Assembly: GCA_016859345.1 (NCBI GenBank)
Contig: CM029124.1
Coordinates: 23,286,980-23,350,979 of the forward strand
Direction of reading: 5' to 3'
Length of the DNA: 64,000 bases
Source of the DNA: Istiophorus platypterus
Taxonomy: Eukaryota; Chordata; Actinopteri; Istiophoriformes; Istiophoridae
This document shows positions 36,401 through 45,494 of this stretch, one piece after another. Below the pieces are notes generated by a model, which did no database searches, had not been told where the DNA came from, and worked only from the letters and a program-made list of their open reading frames with translations. The first letter of the stretch is position 1; every line of letters begins with the position of its first letter. Made by a program: the position numbers and the translations under genes.

Positions 36401-36680
36401 AGATTTTTAAAATGTATCCTGTAGTATAGAAAGAGTGGTAGTTATTCTAGTAGTCCTTATGCATGTTCACACGTATGTGACAAAGTGTGGATGTACAGAG
36501 TGTGTGCATGTGTGTAGGTGTTTTCAGACACAGTCTGCCCGTTCCAATACCGAGATAGATCAGTCCAAAGCCCCCTTGACCGATGATTTTCCCCAGTCTC
36601 CAGCTCTTCTTCTCAGTGTCTGTCAGTATGAAGCCCTCTGGGAGTGGTTTCGGTAATGCACTCTTTCTTGGTGGTGCCAT
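18528..36680 (-). CDS. vrk2: VRK2-type vaccinia-related kinase, complete coding gene (11 coding exons)
   Basis: A Ser/Thr kinase of the VRK family within the CK1 group. Coding exons in transcript order are 36680-36551, 36295-36240, 34698-34629, 33828-33741, 33082-32974, 32788-32696, 32430-32298, 26443-26323, 24956-24898, 22406-22228 and 18704-18528. All are GT/AG with matching phases, totalling 1215 nt or 404 residues. Landmarks are the P-loop GQGGFG (34-39), the ATP lysine in VIKL (61), the catalytic loop HADIKAANL (165-173), DYG in place of DFG (187-189), GTIEYTSLDAHKG (213-225) and SRRGDLQILG (229-238). The tail (about 347-404) is basic and Pro-rich with no membrane segment, like the soluble human VRK2B (397 aa) rather than the membrane-anchored VRK2A (508 aa). 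Several residues resemble VRK1. The VRK2 call rests on convergence with FANCL and on the LDFS segment after the kinase domain. Confidence 0.9.
19535..19765 (-). other. Possible alternative VRK2 C-terminal exon with hydrophobic tail (unproven)
   Basis: In the intron between VRK2 exon 11 and the last exon there is an open frame of 76 codons on the VRK2 strand. It is Ser/Leu-rich, then has MAQFEEVDDTHF, then HRMFPIILLISSPLLVSF, and ends in TAA shortly after. The layout (QF, acidic stretch, one basic residue, hydrophobic run, end) resembles the human VRK2A tail anchor. Against it, the hydrophobic run is short (about 16 residues), about 13 residues follow it, the candidate acceptors are weak, and only one (ccagag then GTGATC) is in phase with exon 11. 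Confidence 0.3.
21085..21672 (-). mobile_element. Tc1 DNA transposon remnant, internally deleted
   Basis: The left part (caggtattcagccctg, cagtactttgtcaaagcccc, tttggcagcaagtacag, ttttgagtctttttgg) is the reverse complement of the Tc1 coding 3' end. The right end (aaaaagtgaggggtgtgaat) is the Tc1 terminal repeat. Only about 0.6 kb of the usual 1.6 kb remains, so it cannot encode a transposase. Confidence 0.75.
22053..22127. repeat. Near-perfect 33 bp inverted repeat (stem-loop) in a VRK2 intron
   Basis: The arms are 22053-22086 and 22095-22127 with about two mismatches and an 8-9 base loop. The first 20 bases, attttccttagagttgctga, are exactly matched by the complementary arm. It lies 101 bp past the exon 11 donor on the VRK2 strand. 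Confidence 0.9.
22228..22406 (-). CDS. vrk2: VRK2 exon 11: end of the kinase domain and start of the tail
   Basis: A 179 nt exon between ctgtccctag and gtgagg on the - strand, phase 1 to phase 0. It encodes residues 287-346: DEMARFLLYVKTLDYQDKPD, YQHLKGLL, then GGRLDFSRPQGPAGKSS and a basic end. The LDYxxKPDYxxL motif closes the VRK kinase domain. Confidence 0.93.
22809..22915. repeat. (CA)n microsatellite
   Basis: Variant cacgtacacacgtacatgtg units lead into about 70 bp of pure CA ending at 22915. Apparent ORFs over it on both strands are artefacts. Confidence 0.95.
23143..24330 (-). mobile_element. Tc1-like DNA transposon (family B), full length but dead
   Basis: Terminal repeats pair: cagtcctgggtgaaatattt at the left, and the complement of cagtccgagctgaaattatt at the right end (24330). 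Both are flanked by TA, the Tc1/mariner target. The length is 1188 bp. The - strand carries a broken transposase DNA-binding region (KKHNNFKGYKAVAKYLEIP, about 23840-23930), followed by stops. Copies of the same family are at 40490-41580 and 49740-50140. Confidence 0.8.
24898..24956 (-). CDS. vrk2: VRK2 exon 10: C-lobe helix
   Basis: A 59 nt exon between tcctccttcag and gtaagc on the - strand, phase 2 to phase 1. It encodes residues 267-286: RLMDNLPNSVQQLSVSTGST. It is less conserved but aligns with the NLLDELPQSVLKW region of human VRK2, and the phases fit both neighbours. Confidence 0.88.
24957..26322. other. VRK2 intron (1.4 kb) with LINE fragment
   Basis: Most of this intron is a decayed reverse transcriptase fragment at 25250-25800, antisense to VRK2. 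The flanks are AT-rich. Confidence 0.7.
25250..25800 (+). mobile_element. L1-clade non-LTR retrotransposon fragment (reverse transcriptase)
   Basis: Translated pieces in different frames follow reverse transcriptase order: a FTDEFYKLA-like block (25350), VLAKRLKKV...LVHPDQV (25500-25555), STLQSYLATGNLQHLID (25559), and GIRQGVLASRAILTLALEP (25739-25796). These match the FYK, LANRL, HPDQ and GxRQGxPLSPLLF landmarks. Frame changes and stops show that it is dead. Confidence 0.7.
26323..26443 (-). CDS. vrk2: VRK2 exon 9: C-lobe
   Basis: A 121 nt exon between cactatag and gtaggt on the - strand, phase 1 to phase 2. It encodes APSRRGDLQILGFCLLHWLC, then GSLPWDSVLKNPAQVQEAKT (residues 227-266). It is separated from exon 8 by the longest intron of the gene, 5.9 kb. 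Confidence 0.95.
28680..28890. promoter_or_regulatory. Candidate conserved non-coding block in a VRK2 intron
   Basis: Balanced-composition, non-repetitive sequence stands out from its AT-rich surroundings, including gcccaccgaatggcgataattac, ctgtgttcaaaggcctgc and ccatagcaacctgtc. It is not coding in any frame I could join to VRK2. This is a guess from texture; no alignment was possible. Confidence 0.25.
29225..29425. promoter_or_regulatory. Candidate conserved non-coding block in a VRK2 intron
   Basis: It contains ttaattatcgatcacg, gccatgctaatg, and the homeodomain-like palindrome cttaattaatgag in otherwise complex, repeat-free sequence. The regulatory role is inferred only from composition and motifs. 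Confidence 0.25.
30341..30549. repeat. TATA/TATC simple-sequence block with inverted symmetry, then (CA)n
   Basis: The left half is tatatc-rich and the right half tagata-rich, so the block is largely its own reverse complement. It is followed by a short cacacaccc run at 30528-30549. Apparent ORFs (repeated Ile-Tyr-Ser) are artefacts. Confidence 0.9.
32298..32430 (-). CDS. vrk2: VRK2 exon 8: metal-binding DYG and activation segment
   Basis: A 133 nt exon between gtgctatag and gtaatc on the - strand. It encodes VYLADYGLSCRYCPHG, HKEYKENPKKC and HNGTIEYTSLDAHKGL (residues 183-226). DYG replaces DFG, as in all VRKs. The TSLDAH segment is the VRK signature of the activation region. Confidence 0.96.
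32696..32788 (-). CDS. vrk2: VRK2 exon 7: catalytic loop
   Basis: A 93 nt exon of 31 codons between cctctgccag and gttagt on the - strand. It encodes VDVLEYIHENEYVHADIKAA and NLMQGYRDPQK (residues 152-182). The catalytic Asp (167), Lys (169) and Asn (172) are present. The residue between His and Asp is Ala, where mammalian VRK1 and VRK2 have Gly. Confidence 0.95.
32974..33082 (-). CDS. vrk2: VRK2 exon 6: hinge and C-lobe start
   Basis: A 109 nt exon between ctcccactcag and gttaga on the - strand, phase 2 to phase 0. It encodes residues 115-151: YRFMAMDRLGSDLQK followed by KKATVLQLGQRL. The donor gttaga is weaker than gtaagt, but the phase and homology are clear. Confidence 0.93.
33741..33828 (-). 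CDS. vrk2: VRK2 exon 5: kinase N-lobe
   Basis: An 88 nt exon between atttgtttcag and gtattg on the - strand, phase 1 to phase 2. It encodes residues 86-114, with QKWMRSRQLDFLGIPTYWGT, a close match to the KKWIERKQLDYLGIP segment of human VRK2. Confidence 0.94.
34629..34698 (-). CDS. vrk2: VRK2 exon 4: N-lobe helix C region
   Basis: A 70 nt exon between tatatgcag and gtgagt on the - strand. It encodes EYQENGPLFVELKFYQRAAK and onward (residues 63-85). The human VRK2 counterpart reads EYQENGPLFSELKFYQR, and the Glu of helix C is present. Confidence 0.95.
36240..36295 (-). CDS. vrk2: VRK2 exon 3: ATP-binding lysine
   Basis: A 56 nt exon between tgtcctcaag and gtgagt on the - strand, phase 1 to phase 0. 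It encodes residues 44-62 and ends DFVIKL, which holds the invariant ATP-binding lysine (residue 61). The loop before it (SQILDRPVAAD) differs from mammals, as expected for this variable segment. Confidence 0.9.
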
Positions 36681-36689
36681 TCTTAATTA
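36551..36689 (-). CDS. vrk2: VRK2 exon 2: 9 nt of 5'UTR, start codon and P-loop
   Basis: The acceptor (ttattttcctag on the - strand) is followed by nine untranslated bases and then ATG at 36680, with A at -3 and G at +4. The coding part, 36551-36680, encodes residues 1-43 plus one base. It contains FPEG-like PLPEGFILTD, then WRLGKIIGQGGFGLIYL, the VRK glycine-rich loop. The donor is CTCG followed by gtattg. The in-frame codons beyond that donor do not resemble a kinase. Confidence 0.93.
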
Positions 36690-37093
36690 CTAGGAAAATA
36701 AGAAACAGCCCCGTTAAACAGATACACGTGACATTTTGACTGTGACTGCTACCCCAAACCTCTGAGACAACTGTGACACGAGGCTTCTGAGACAGTATTT
36801 AGGGAGATAATACCAAGGGAAGGTTAAGGTAGGGTCAGGTCAGGGTTGACCGCTACGCAGGTCTTAAATTTTCAGATTTCAACACGGGACTGTTGACTTT
36901 TGACTGCGGCGGTTACATCCACGGAGGACCGTTAAATATAGGACCTGACATTTGACAAGTAAGAGATTGGCTAAATAAGTCTTTCGGGTAACTTGGAGGA
37001 CAACGTTTGGGAAAACTGACGTAAGGTAGCACCTAATTAGCGGCTAACTTCGCTAGCAAGAAGCACTTATCACTCACAGACTAAAATACGCAC

Positions 37094-37260
37094 CGATCTC
37101 CGAAGGAATCGAACCCGTGCGTCGCAATTTGGACTTTTTGAGCAGAAATGTGCCGATAAACTGTCGCAGTTAATACTTTAAGGCCAACTTCTTCCTGAAT
37201 TGTTCAGCATTCGTCCATAAACTGTGTGTCGACGGCCCGGTGCGAAACTAAAACAAAAAC
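37094..37260 (-). other. vrk2: VRK2 non-coding first exon (5'UTR), right limit approximate
   Basis: On the - strand a good donor, GAGATCG followed by gtgcgt, lies at 37094/37093. It pairs with the acceptor before the ATG exon at 36690, giving a 403 bp first intron with no other feature. The upstream sequence is CpG-rich compared with the rest of the window. The transcription start is not visible, so the 37260 limit is a guess placed between the donor and the CCAAT boxes. Confidence 0.55.
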
Positions 37261-37261
37261 A

Positions 37262-37385
37262 AAACAGTGTCGCTTCCTGGAAGTTGTCCCTCCCGCTACA
37301 GCGCTCAGCCAATGGCAGGCAGCGGCTGGCCACCACCGACGGCCAATAGAAAGGCGGCAGGGGCGGCAGGGGCGGGACTCCGCAG
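37262..37385 (-). promoter_or_regulatory. VRK2 promoter: GC-rich, two CCAAT motifs and GC boxes
   Basis: This is the only clearly GC- and CpG-rich stretch near the 5' end of VRK2. It contains CCAAT at 37309-37313 and 37343-37347 (ATTGG on the gene strand), repeated ggcggcaggggcggg GC boxes at about 37352-37377, and a cttcctggaag ETS/STAT-like palindrome near 37273. There is no TATA box. This is the usual build of a housekeeping promoter. Confidence 0.65.
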
Positions 37386-39000
37386 TGACAGACACCCAGA
37401 CAGACAAATCAACACGCTGTATATCACATTCATTATCTGGGACATTAAAAGTTAACCCGAGATTATTAATCTCAAACCACGGGCTTCATTTAAAGTTTGA
37501 TACCTTCATGTTCCGTTTGACTTTGAAAACTTAAGGCTTAGAATTTGTAAGAGAGTCTTGAAAGGTAGAACATGCGTGTTAGACAGATTGGATGATATAT
37601 GATTAAGAGCAACATAAATACAAGATAGTAAGCACCATTTAGATAAAGAAAGATTAACTATATGATGCTTCTCATTATCGTCGAGACTTTCGAGAATCCG
37701 TGCATTAAAAAGGGCTCTGTCTAAATAAACATGGCAACTTGGACTTGCATCCAACCGAGGGGTCACTGGCTCAGTCCTAGGATGTGACTAGAGACCGACT
37801 GGAGTTAGAGAGTCAGTCGGGCTTCATGTGCATGGACAAATATATCTGAATGTGGCCTGAGAATTGTTATTTATCTAAGAAAAGCATTTTCATATAATGT
37901 GTGTTTTTAAAATTGTGTGTTTTCGGCACTTTCTGATGTATCTTTAAATATTAAATGTATATACATATATTGTTTTTTTTCTTGATGTCATGATCCCTAT
38001 ATTAAATTGTTAGTGTCTTAAGTGATAGAATTGGGTTGTGTTTTTCACAAAGATATCAACCAAAATTAAATGAATAGTGTTCAGAGGCTGTTCCCCCAAA
38101 AATGCTAATCAAGAGTACTTTCCACTCTTCTGAGAGTAGAGTTTAGATTGTGTCTTGTGTTTTAGCATGATAATGCTTCAGTGGTATTGATAATGATGGT
38201 ATAGATACTTCCATTTACAAAGATATCCTCCTGTATATCAGCTTTGTGAGATAATATCAGTCAGCCTCAAGTGTGGCTGGTTCTGAGGGTGTCATCCACA
38301 CAGAGCCTATTACAGCCTTTTTACACCTAGTACTTAAATTGTTTTCTGTGCATAAATACTCCAAATAGTAGATGAGGGCAGCAGGTGTAACAAAAGTGAA
38401 AAAAGAACCCAAACACTGGACACAAATCTCAAGAGTTCAGAGACAACAAAAGCAGGTTTATCTTACACTCAGCGGTGAGGTTAGAAAGAGCAGCAGGAAA
38501 GTGGGCTGGGGGCTGAGGGCAGCAAGCAGCAAGCAGCAAGGGCGAAAGGAAGGCGGAGGTCTGAAAGCCAGGCAATGTTTAGCTGAGTGGGCAGGCAGAG
38601 AGGGTCTGGTGGGGCAAGAGGGAAGTGGGTAGCAGGTGGACAGGGAGCAACGATGCAGCGATGCAGCAGTCATGTAGTAATGGGCACTAGAGGTGGGGAA
38701 GAGGGCTGTGACAGACAAGGCAAGCTGGACGTCTGGAGAGTGGTACACTGACGCCTGGCTGGCAAGCAGGTGAGCAGTGCTCCGGGAACCAGAGAGACCA
38801 ATGTTAACATGAAGTAAGAGCACTGGAGCAAAACTTACAGTGCTTAGTTCTAAGCAGCTTGACCAGAACCTACCAGACTGGAGAGTACAACATTCTGGCA
38901 AAGAGCGGCTACAGGACCAGGGAATATATGCTGCAAGCTTGATGAGCTGATGGATGCAGGTGTGCTGGCTGACTGGCACCAGCTGGCTGAAAGAAAGGCA
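37386..39000. other. Intergenic, upstream of VRK2
   Basis: AT-rich to about 38360, then purine-rich and GC-richer from 38370 to 39000, with a small tandem agcaagcagcaagcagcaag at about 38520-38541. The long - strand frames here continue into the CA block and have no recognisable protein. Confidence 0.6.
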
Positions 39001-39023
39001 ACGGGAGGAGCACCATGCCCCAG

Positions 39024-40166
39024 ACACACACACACAGACACACACAAAGACACACACAGAGACACACACACGCACACACACGCACACACAGACACAGACA
39101 CACCAACACACACATACACAGACACACAAGCACATACAAACACACAAACGCACACATGCGCAGACACACATTCACACACACACAAACATACATAAACACA
39201 CAGATGCACAAACACACACACCAACACACACAGACGCACACATATGCACACACACACAAACACGCACATACAAACACACACACACACGCACGCAGACACA
39301 CATTCACACATATGCACACGCACACACACGCACACATACAAAAACACACAGATGCACAAATACACATTCAATCACACGCACCCATATACAAACACACACA
39401 CACTCACGCACACATACACATGCATATACAAACACACACACACTCACACACACATACATACCCACACACACATAAACACACACATACACACATACGCATA
39501 CACACACAAACACACACACACACATGCACATGCACACACGCAAAGACACACACACGCACACATAGACACACACCAAAGACAAACACACACAAACAGACAC
39601 ACACGTGCACACACACACACACACACACACACACGCATACAGACACACGCACACACAGACTCACATACACATACACACGCACATACAAACACACACACAC
39701 ACACACAGACACACACATGCACATACAAACACAGACATACACACATACGCACACATACGCACATGAAAAACACAGACACATACGCATACACACACACACA
39801 TATGCACACACAGATACACACACGAAGCACACATACGCACACACACACATGTGCAGACACACACATAGACATGCATGCACACACACACATGCAGACACAC
39901 ACATATGCACACACACATATACACACAAACACACATACACGCACACACATAAACACACACGTAAGCACGCACACACATACACGCACACACATAAACACAC
40001 ACATGCGCAGACACACACATATGCATACACACATGCACACATGCGCACACACACAAATACGCACAAACACACAAATACGCACAAACACACAAATACGCAC
40101 AAACACACAAACACACACAAACGCATACACACACACACATAAACACATACACACGCACACACACAG
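39024..40166. repeat. 1.1 kb CA-rich compound minisatellite
   Basis: Almost every second base is A or G alternating with C or T. The CA core is interrupted by CG, TA and GC variants, giving higher-order units such as acacacaaatacgcacaa, repeated about three times at 40052-40120, and a roughly 47 bp repeat near 39940-40010. Very long open frames occur on both strands (His-Thr on +, Cys-Val on -) because the repeat lacks stops. They are not genes. Confidence 0.95.
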
Positions 40167-40489
40167 GCAGGGGAAAGACTCTTAGCATGAGGGGAGAGTA
40201 CTGGGGTGACAGCCTCGGCCTGGAGGAGGTGTTAACATCAACATGCGTTAAAATGGAACCAGACGTGGTGCTGGACTCTAACATGGGCTTTGGCCTATTG
40301 TCTATTGTTGATTCAACTTTGAAAAAAAAGTCCTTATTTATCTCAGACTGCCTGATATGCAGCCCCTCAGTTGAGCCTCTGGGTGAAACAGGCAATATTA
40401 GCACCAAGTACTAAACTCTTACCAGTCTGGTTCTGAAAGTAAACTGTAAGTGTAAAACAGAACATAATTGATTGGAAATGTAAACTTTT
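40167..40489. other. Intergenic spacer
   Basis: Complex sequence right of the CA block (agcatgaggggagagtactggggtgac onward), possibly the other flank of the purine-rich segment at 38370-39000. A 75-codon open frame shows no family resemblance. Confidence 0.4.
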
Positions 40490-41580
40490 CCTTTTCAACC
40501 TTTGTTTTGTTCTGCTGGATTTGCTGTGGATCATTGTTCCGGTGAAAGACCCAAGACCTTCACTTCAAACCTAGTTTTCTGACCTTGGCGAACACATTTA
40601 GCTCTAAAATTAATCTTCTGATCTCATCGTCCCTTAGATACATCCAATGCCTCCAGTACCAGAGGCAGCAGAGCAGAACAACAACATGACAGAACCTCCA
40701 CTATGTTTTACTGTAGGTAGGATGTTGGTTCCTCATCAGTTTCATTCCATTACCTATAAACAAACTGAGGAATTACCTTCCCAAAGAGCTCTTCTTTGGT
40801 TTATTATCAAATTATTATAAGTTTTTTTTAAATATTAATGCCATAATTGCCTTTTGTGCCTTTCTTTCAATAGTGTTGTCTCCCTGGCCATTAACCATGG
40901 AGCCCAACTTAGTTTAGTGTGTAGTATTTGGTAAAGACAGAGACCACGATTCCAGGTGATCCTGAAGCTCTTTTGATGTTTATCCAATATTTGCATTAAC
41001 CATAGAAGACTTCACTCATTGGGTTTCTTCATAGCACCAAACCTGGAAGTATCTTATGTGTTACAGTTATATGAATGTGAAACTTCTTTATAACATTGCA
41101 AACTGTTGAAACAGGGATTTCAAGATCATTGGTGATTGCTTTGTAACCTTTGGAACTGTTTTATTCTTTTTTCATAATATCTTTTCTGATGTTCTCAGAC
41201 AGCTCTCTTGTCTTTGCTACCATGAAAAAGAAGCTGGAGACAATCAGCCCCATCATTCATCAGTTAATCCAGGTCATGTACACAGGAAAAATTAAGCACA
41301 GATGAGTCTTATTTGTTTTCTATTTTGCTTGAAGAACTAAATTAAATTCATCAAAAGTGTGCCAATAATTGTATCAAGCGTACGTTTTATGTCTCTTAAT
41401 TTTCATTTCACTATATTAAAGCCTTTTTTGTAGTTTTTGTTGTTTTTCAGTAACTGTAGGACATTTGATTAAATATTCTGATTATGCAACACTGGATACT
41501 ATATGTTTATTTCTGGAGATATTCTAAATTCTAAACTTAAAATTCAGGGTTGCCAATTACGTCAACCAAGACTGTAAAGT
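40490..41580 (-). mobile_element. Tc1-like DNA transposon (family B), second copy
   Basis: It shares long stretches with 23143-24330: tgttttgttctgctgga, gaaagacccaagaccttcac, aaacctagttttctgac, and at the right end ttgattaaatattctgatta and gggttgccaatta. The coding region is broken. The left end is not clearly defined. Confidence 0.75.
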
Positions 41581-42469
41581 TGTAGTTAAACACTGGAAAA
41601 AAACTAACTGTCATTCTGAAAGAACAGAGCTGGACCTGGTTTGTATAGCTTTGCATAAAGCCTGGAAGCAGGGGGACAGCTAGGCACTGTCTAAAAATAA
41701 GAAATATGCCTAATATCACCTCTTAAGCTCACTAATCAACATTTTAGATCTTGTTTTTTTTTGTTGTCGTTCGTCTGTACACAGAAAGAAGAGTAAAATG
41801 ATCTTTTGTCAGTTTATGGGAGGATATTCATCTCTCCACAAACAGTTGGACACAGTAATTGGAGTTGAGTTAACAAAGTGACACAGGTAAAGCTAAAAAA
41901 ATGTGGCAACCCATGCTGCATCTGGAGATGCTGCACTGAAGTGCTGAACAGACGACTAAACTGTTCATGGTGAGAGCTAGTTATGGCATACCACTCCTTC
42001 AAACACAAATGTTGTTTTCACATTTTACATGTTAATTAGCGAGCTTTGGAAGTGTTGGTAGGCACATTTTTTAACTTTGTAGATAGCCAGTCTAGGTGTC
42101 TCCCACTACAAAGAAGTGCTTATCCCAAAACGTTAAAATTCTTCTTTAGCAGGTTTTCAACTGATAAGACTTTCAACTTCAGTCTGACTAACAGAGGATG
42201 AATGTGTTGAATAAACTCTTTGTCCTTTGTCCAGCAGGATACAGCTCTACGACCTTACACCCAATTGATCCAAAAGCCACCAATCTTAACTTCACTGATA
42301 CTGTAACCTCTCATTGTGGCCCAGATTTTAACCCTCACCTTCCATCTCTGTACCAATTCCTCTCTATTGTCCTCCCTTTTTTCACTTGCCCTCTACCTCT
42401 TTTGCTCTCTACTCTTTCTTCTCCCCTCTGACTCTCCCAACCCTCACCCAGGTAATTGCTCTGTGAGTT

Positions 42470-42715
42470 TGGCAGTGCTTGCTGAATCACATTGCAGTTT
42501 CCTTTCCCTGCCTCTCGCAGTCTGGGCTTGGTGACACCAATCTCGCTGAGGGCACGACACCATTTTTTGTAACTGGCTCTCATGATGGAGATGGTATGAT
42601 TGTCCTAATTAGAGGGGCACGGATTGGGGCGGCTGTGGCTCTGACCCACCCCAGCCTGAGTCCATATGGTTGGAGGCTGATAATGATCCAGTTAATGTGC
42701 TGTGTCCATCAGTAA
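42470..42715. promoter_or_regulatory. Candidate conserved non-coding block
   Basis: Repeat-free sequence of balanced composition, with cctaattagagg (homeodomain core), ggggcggctgtgg and a gataatgatccagttaat end. It is open in one frame for 78 codons but looks like no protein I know. The role is inferred from texture alone. Confidence 0.25.
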
Positions 42716-42859
42716 GAGCTACTCAGTATGGACATTGTGCCAAAAAGATGGAGGAGGTATTACTTTCTTTGCCTCTTTCCACCTCCAGCTCCACCCCCAC
42801 TTATTCATACACACATAAATTTACATTTTGGCTCTGATAAAAAAAAAAATTCACCCAAA

Positions 42860-43170
42860 TACCTGATGTATTTATGTGCTTAATTACCTACAGTAGTCAT
42901 ACTTGTCAGCACATTAGTGGGCGTTACAATTTGTCAGTATTTATGGACATCCTGCCCCTGTATCATAAATGACATTTTCAAACTGTTTCATTTTATGAAT
43001 CATTTGTTCCTGGCCTTGTCTCTCAGCTCCCATCATGCAGCTGTGCCACTATTTCATGTTGTGACTTTGCTTCCCTTATGAATATGAAATTAAGCCAGTT
43101 CAGATGAAAGTAATACAAATCTAATGGCCAGTAATGAGATGCTGTTTCACCAATATTGGATGTGGGCTGG
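42860..43170. promoter_or_regulatory. Candidate conserved non-coding block
   Basis: It contains gtgcttaattacctacag, catgcagctgtgcc (E-box CAGCTG), tatgaatatgaaattaag and ctaatggccagtaatgag in non-repetitive sequence, ending just before a (GT)n tract. Homeodomain-type TAAT cores are dense. No alignment was possible. Confidence 0.3.
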
Positions 43171-43179
43171 GTCTATGCT

Positions 43180-43213
<34 letters not shown>
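43180..43213. repeat. (GT)n microsatellite
   Basis: About 16 uninterrupted GT units. Confidence 0.95.
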
Positions 43214-43214
<1 letters not shown>

Positions 43215-45494
43215 ATTCTCAATGCTGTGTGTGATTCAATGCTAATAAAACCATATTTTCTGCTCCAGGGAGCAAGCACTGACCAGGATTCAGATTAGGC
43301 TTTAATGGCTTCCAGGCCTGGGGCTAAACTGAAATGTAAAACCCTAAACCAAACATCACTTACTCTTTACATTTCTTATTGTCAACCAGCAAGTGGAAAA
43401 TGGAGACATGTAACTGTTTAAATGTAGTTTGCCTTGTTTCATGCAAACATCACATTGAAGAGGATGCTTTACATGAGCAAAGATGCATGTCCTCCTTTGA
43501 TCCACTCAGCAGCCCCCTCCCAATCAACTGAATGACTTCAGTGCTTAGATCAAGTAGCTAGATTTTTATTTTTTCCCCTGGTATTAGCCAGACAAAAACA
43601 TCAAGGTTTACACAATACAGGATTTTTGAATACTATTTGGACTTAACTTGCCCTATTGATGTTTTATAAATTAATATTTTTTGTTTCATTTTGCATCTTT
43701 GATTTTCATCTCTTTCATTGGTAGTAGTGGTTGTAATATGATGTGTAGATGAATAAAATTTTGCATTTCAATCAAATCAGCTTGGAGGCCTGTCACACAC
43801 CAACAATATGGATCAATTCTTCAATAAAATCAAAATGCTTCATATCCATCATATCAGAGGTAGAACTCAGGACCAGCTGTGAAACCAGCATTGTTGGTCT
43901 GACAGATCAGTTAATTTATACACTGGACAATAGATCACAGTTCAGTCCTGGTGAGAGCCACCCAGTCATCATTTGAAGTACCCTGTGGAATATTTGACCA
44001 CCAGTGGTGCTATTGAGCAGTTTTTTTTGGTTTTGTTTTTGTTTTTTTGATAAGCTGGTCTCTGTTTTGTTTTTTTATATAACTCCTGCTCTAGCACTAG
44101 CAGCGCGGGGCACAGCGGTCTGCCAAGAGTGCTACACTTTTCATCATAAAATACAATGAAGATGATGAGCAGTCAACTGGCATTTACCTCAAAGATTGGA
44201 CACATCCACCGCGCAGGCTTTATGATGTCCCTTTTCTAATTGCTATTCCATTGATCGACAGTTGATGGCAGTAACAAGAGAGATCAATCAGGAAAAAGGC
44301 TGTTAGCTCACCAGCATTTAACAAAAGCACCATTATGTTTAAGTATAGCCTCACAGAGTTGAAAGCATGGCTGCTGACTCTTAGGCCATTTTCTCATATG
44401 AATTCCAGACATTGTCTGGGGCTCAAGTTTGGATATGTCCAGAGTTACCCTTTCTCACATGTAGATTGTCCATGTGAAACTGGTGGTGTCTCACACTGTG
44501 TGTGCTGTATTTTGATGAGGAGGCTAAGACTGGGATATCTTTGGAGGCGATCTCTGTTTATTCTGACAACAGAAGTAAACAACAAAATCCTCCAGTCAGT
44601 TTTTACTTTGAACTCCTGGAGAACAATAACAAATGAGGAGCTGAATCCAGCACAGTAAAACACAGAAAACACACCTGAAAACAGAAGTAAATAACTAAAT
44701 CTTTTGGTCAATTGTGACAAATAACTTAAGCTCCTACACAAATTAAATGACAGGAATATGTTAGCATACTGCTCAATAAGCTTAAGTTAACAAGTAAACT
44801 TCTAACCATGTTTTAACAGAAAGTCCACAATGTAACTTACCTCTCCCACAGAGTAAAATAACAAAAGGGGAGAGGAAAAGGCAGCAGACATCATTCATAG
44901 TAGGGGACCTATGGAAGTGAACATCAGGGTACAGAAACTGAGACTCAAATGTTCCACATAGTGACTCTGGAGGAGTAGCATGTCAGGTTACTATTTACAC
45001 AGATTTTGTGTAATTACAACATTACATATTACTAACGTGTATTTGACACATATTACACATATTTCTGATATTGCATGATTGACTCTGTTACATGTCATAA
45101 TGCAAGCTATATTCAAAAATACACTATCCATGAAAGAAACACAAACACAATAACTGAGTGAACCAGCAATATGAGCCTCCTATCTAAAGGATAAGAGGAT
45201 TAGAAACCTGCTTGGTGCCTAGCAAGAACTCATAATATTCCACAGAGAAAGTGAGGTGCCCTATGCAACACAAAAACACAGGCCAAGCAACCTGATTGAA
45301 TGAAAGAAGAATATAAATTTGGAGATTCACAAAGCAGTACATTACCATAATAACATAAGGAGTGACTTAAAACACACCTTAAAAATATACATACATGAAA
45401 AAAAGAATGGGGGCTTGGCTCAACCCCAAGAACAGACTCAAGTTGTGCCATGGAATCAAACAAAACACTGGCCAAATGACTCTGCCAAACTGGG

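Larger units (their letters stand above)
41581..45490. other. Intergenic, with two possible regulatory blocks
   Basis: No gene recognised. It contains the candidate regulatory blocks 42470-42715 and 42860-43170, a (GT)n tract at 43180-43213 and short T-runs near 44022-44049. Otherwise it is AT-rich. Confidence 0.5.

Noticed and set aside
36447..36550. Extension of the first VRK2 coding frame to the left of the donor
   Set aside because: Residues after LIYLG do not match any kinase. The gtattg donor and the next exon in phase give the expected VRK sequence.
18528..36680. Kinase as VRK1
   Set aside because: Some residues (QRAAK, SRRGDL, HKEYKE) fit VRK1 better. But the convergent FANCL neighbour and the LDFS/GPAG post-kinase segment fit VRK2, and shared ancestral residues are expected in fish.
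39015..40142. 375-codon open frame, + strand
   Set aside because: It is pure product of the CA-rich minisatellite (His-Thr pattern), with comparable open frames on the - strand.
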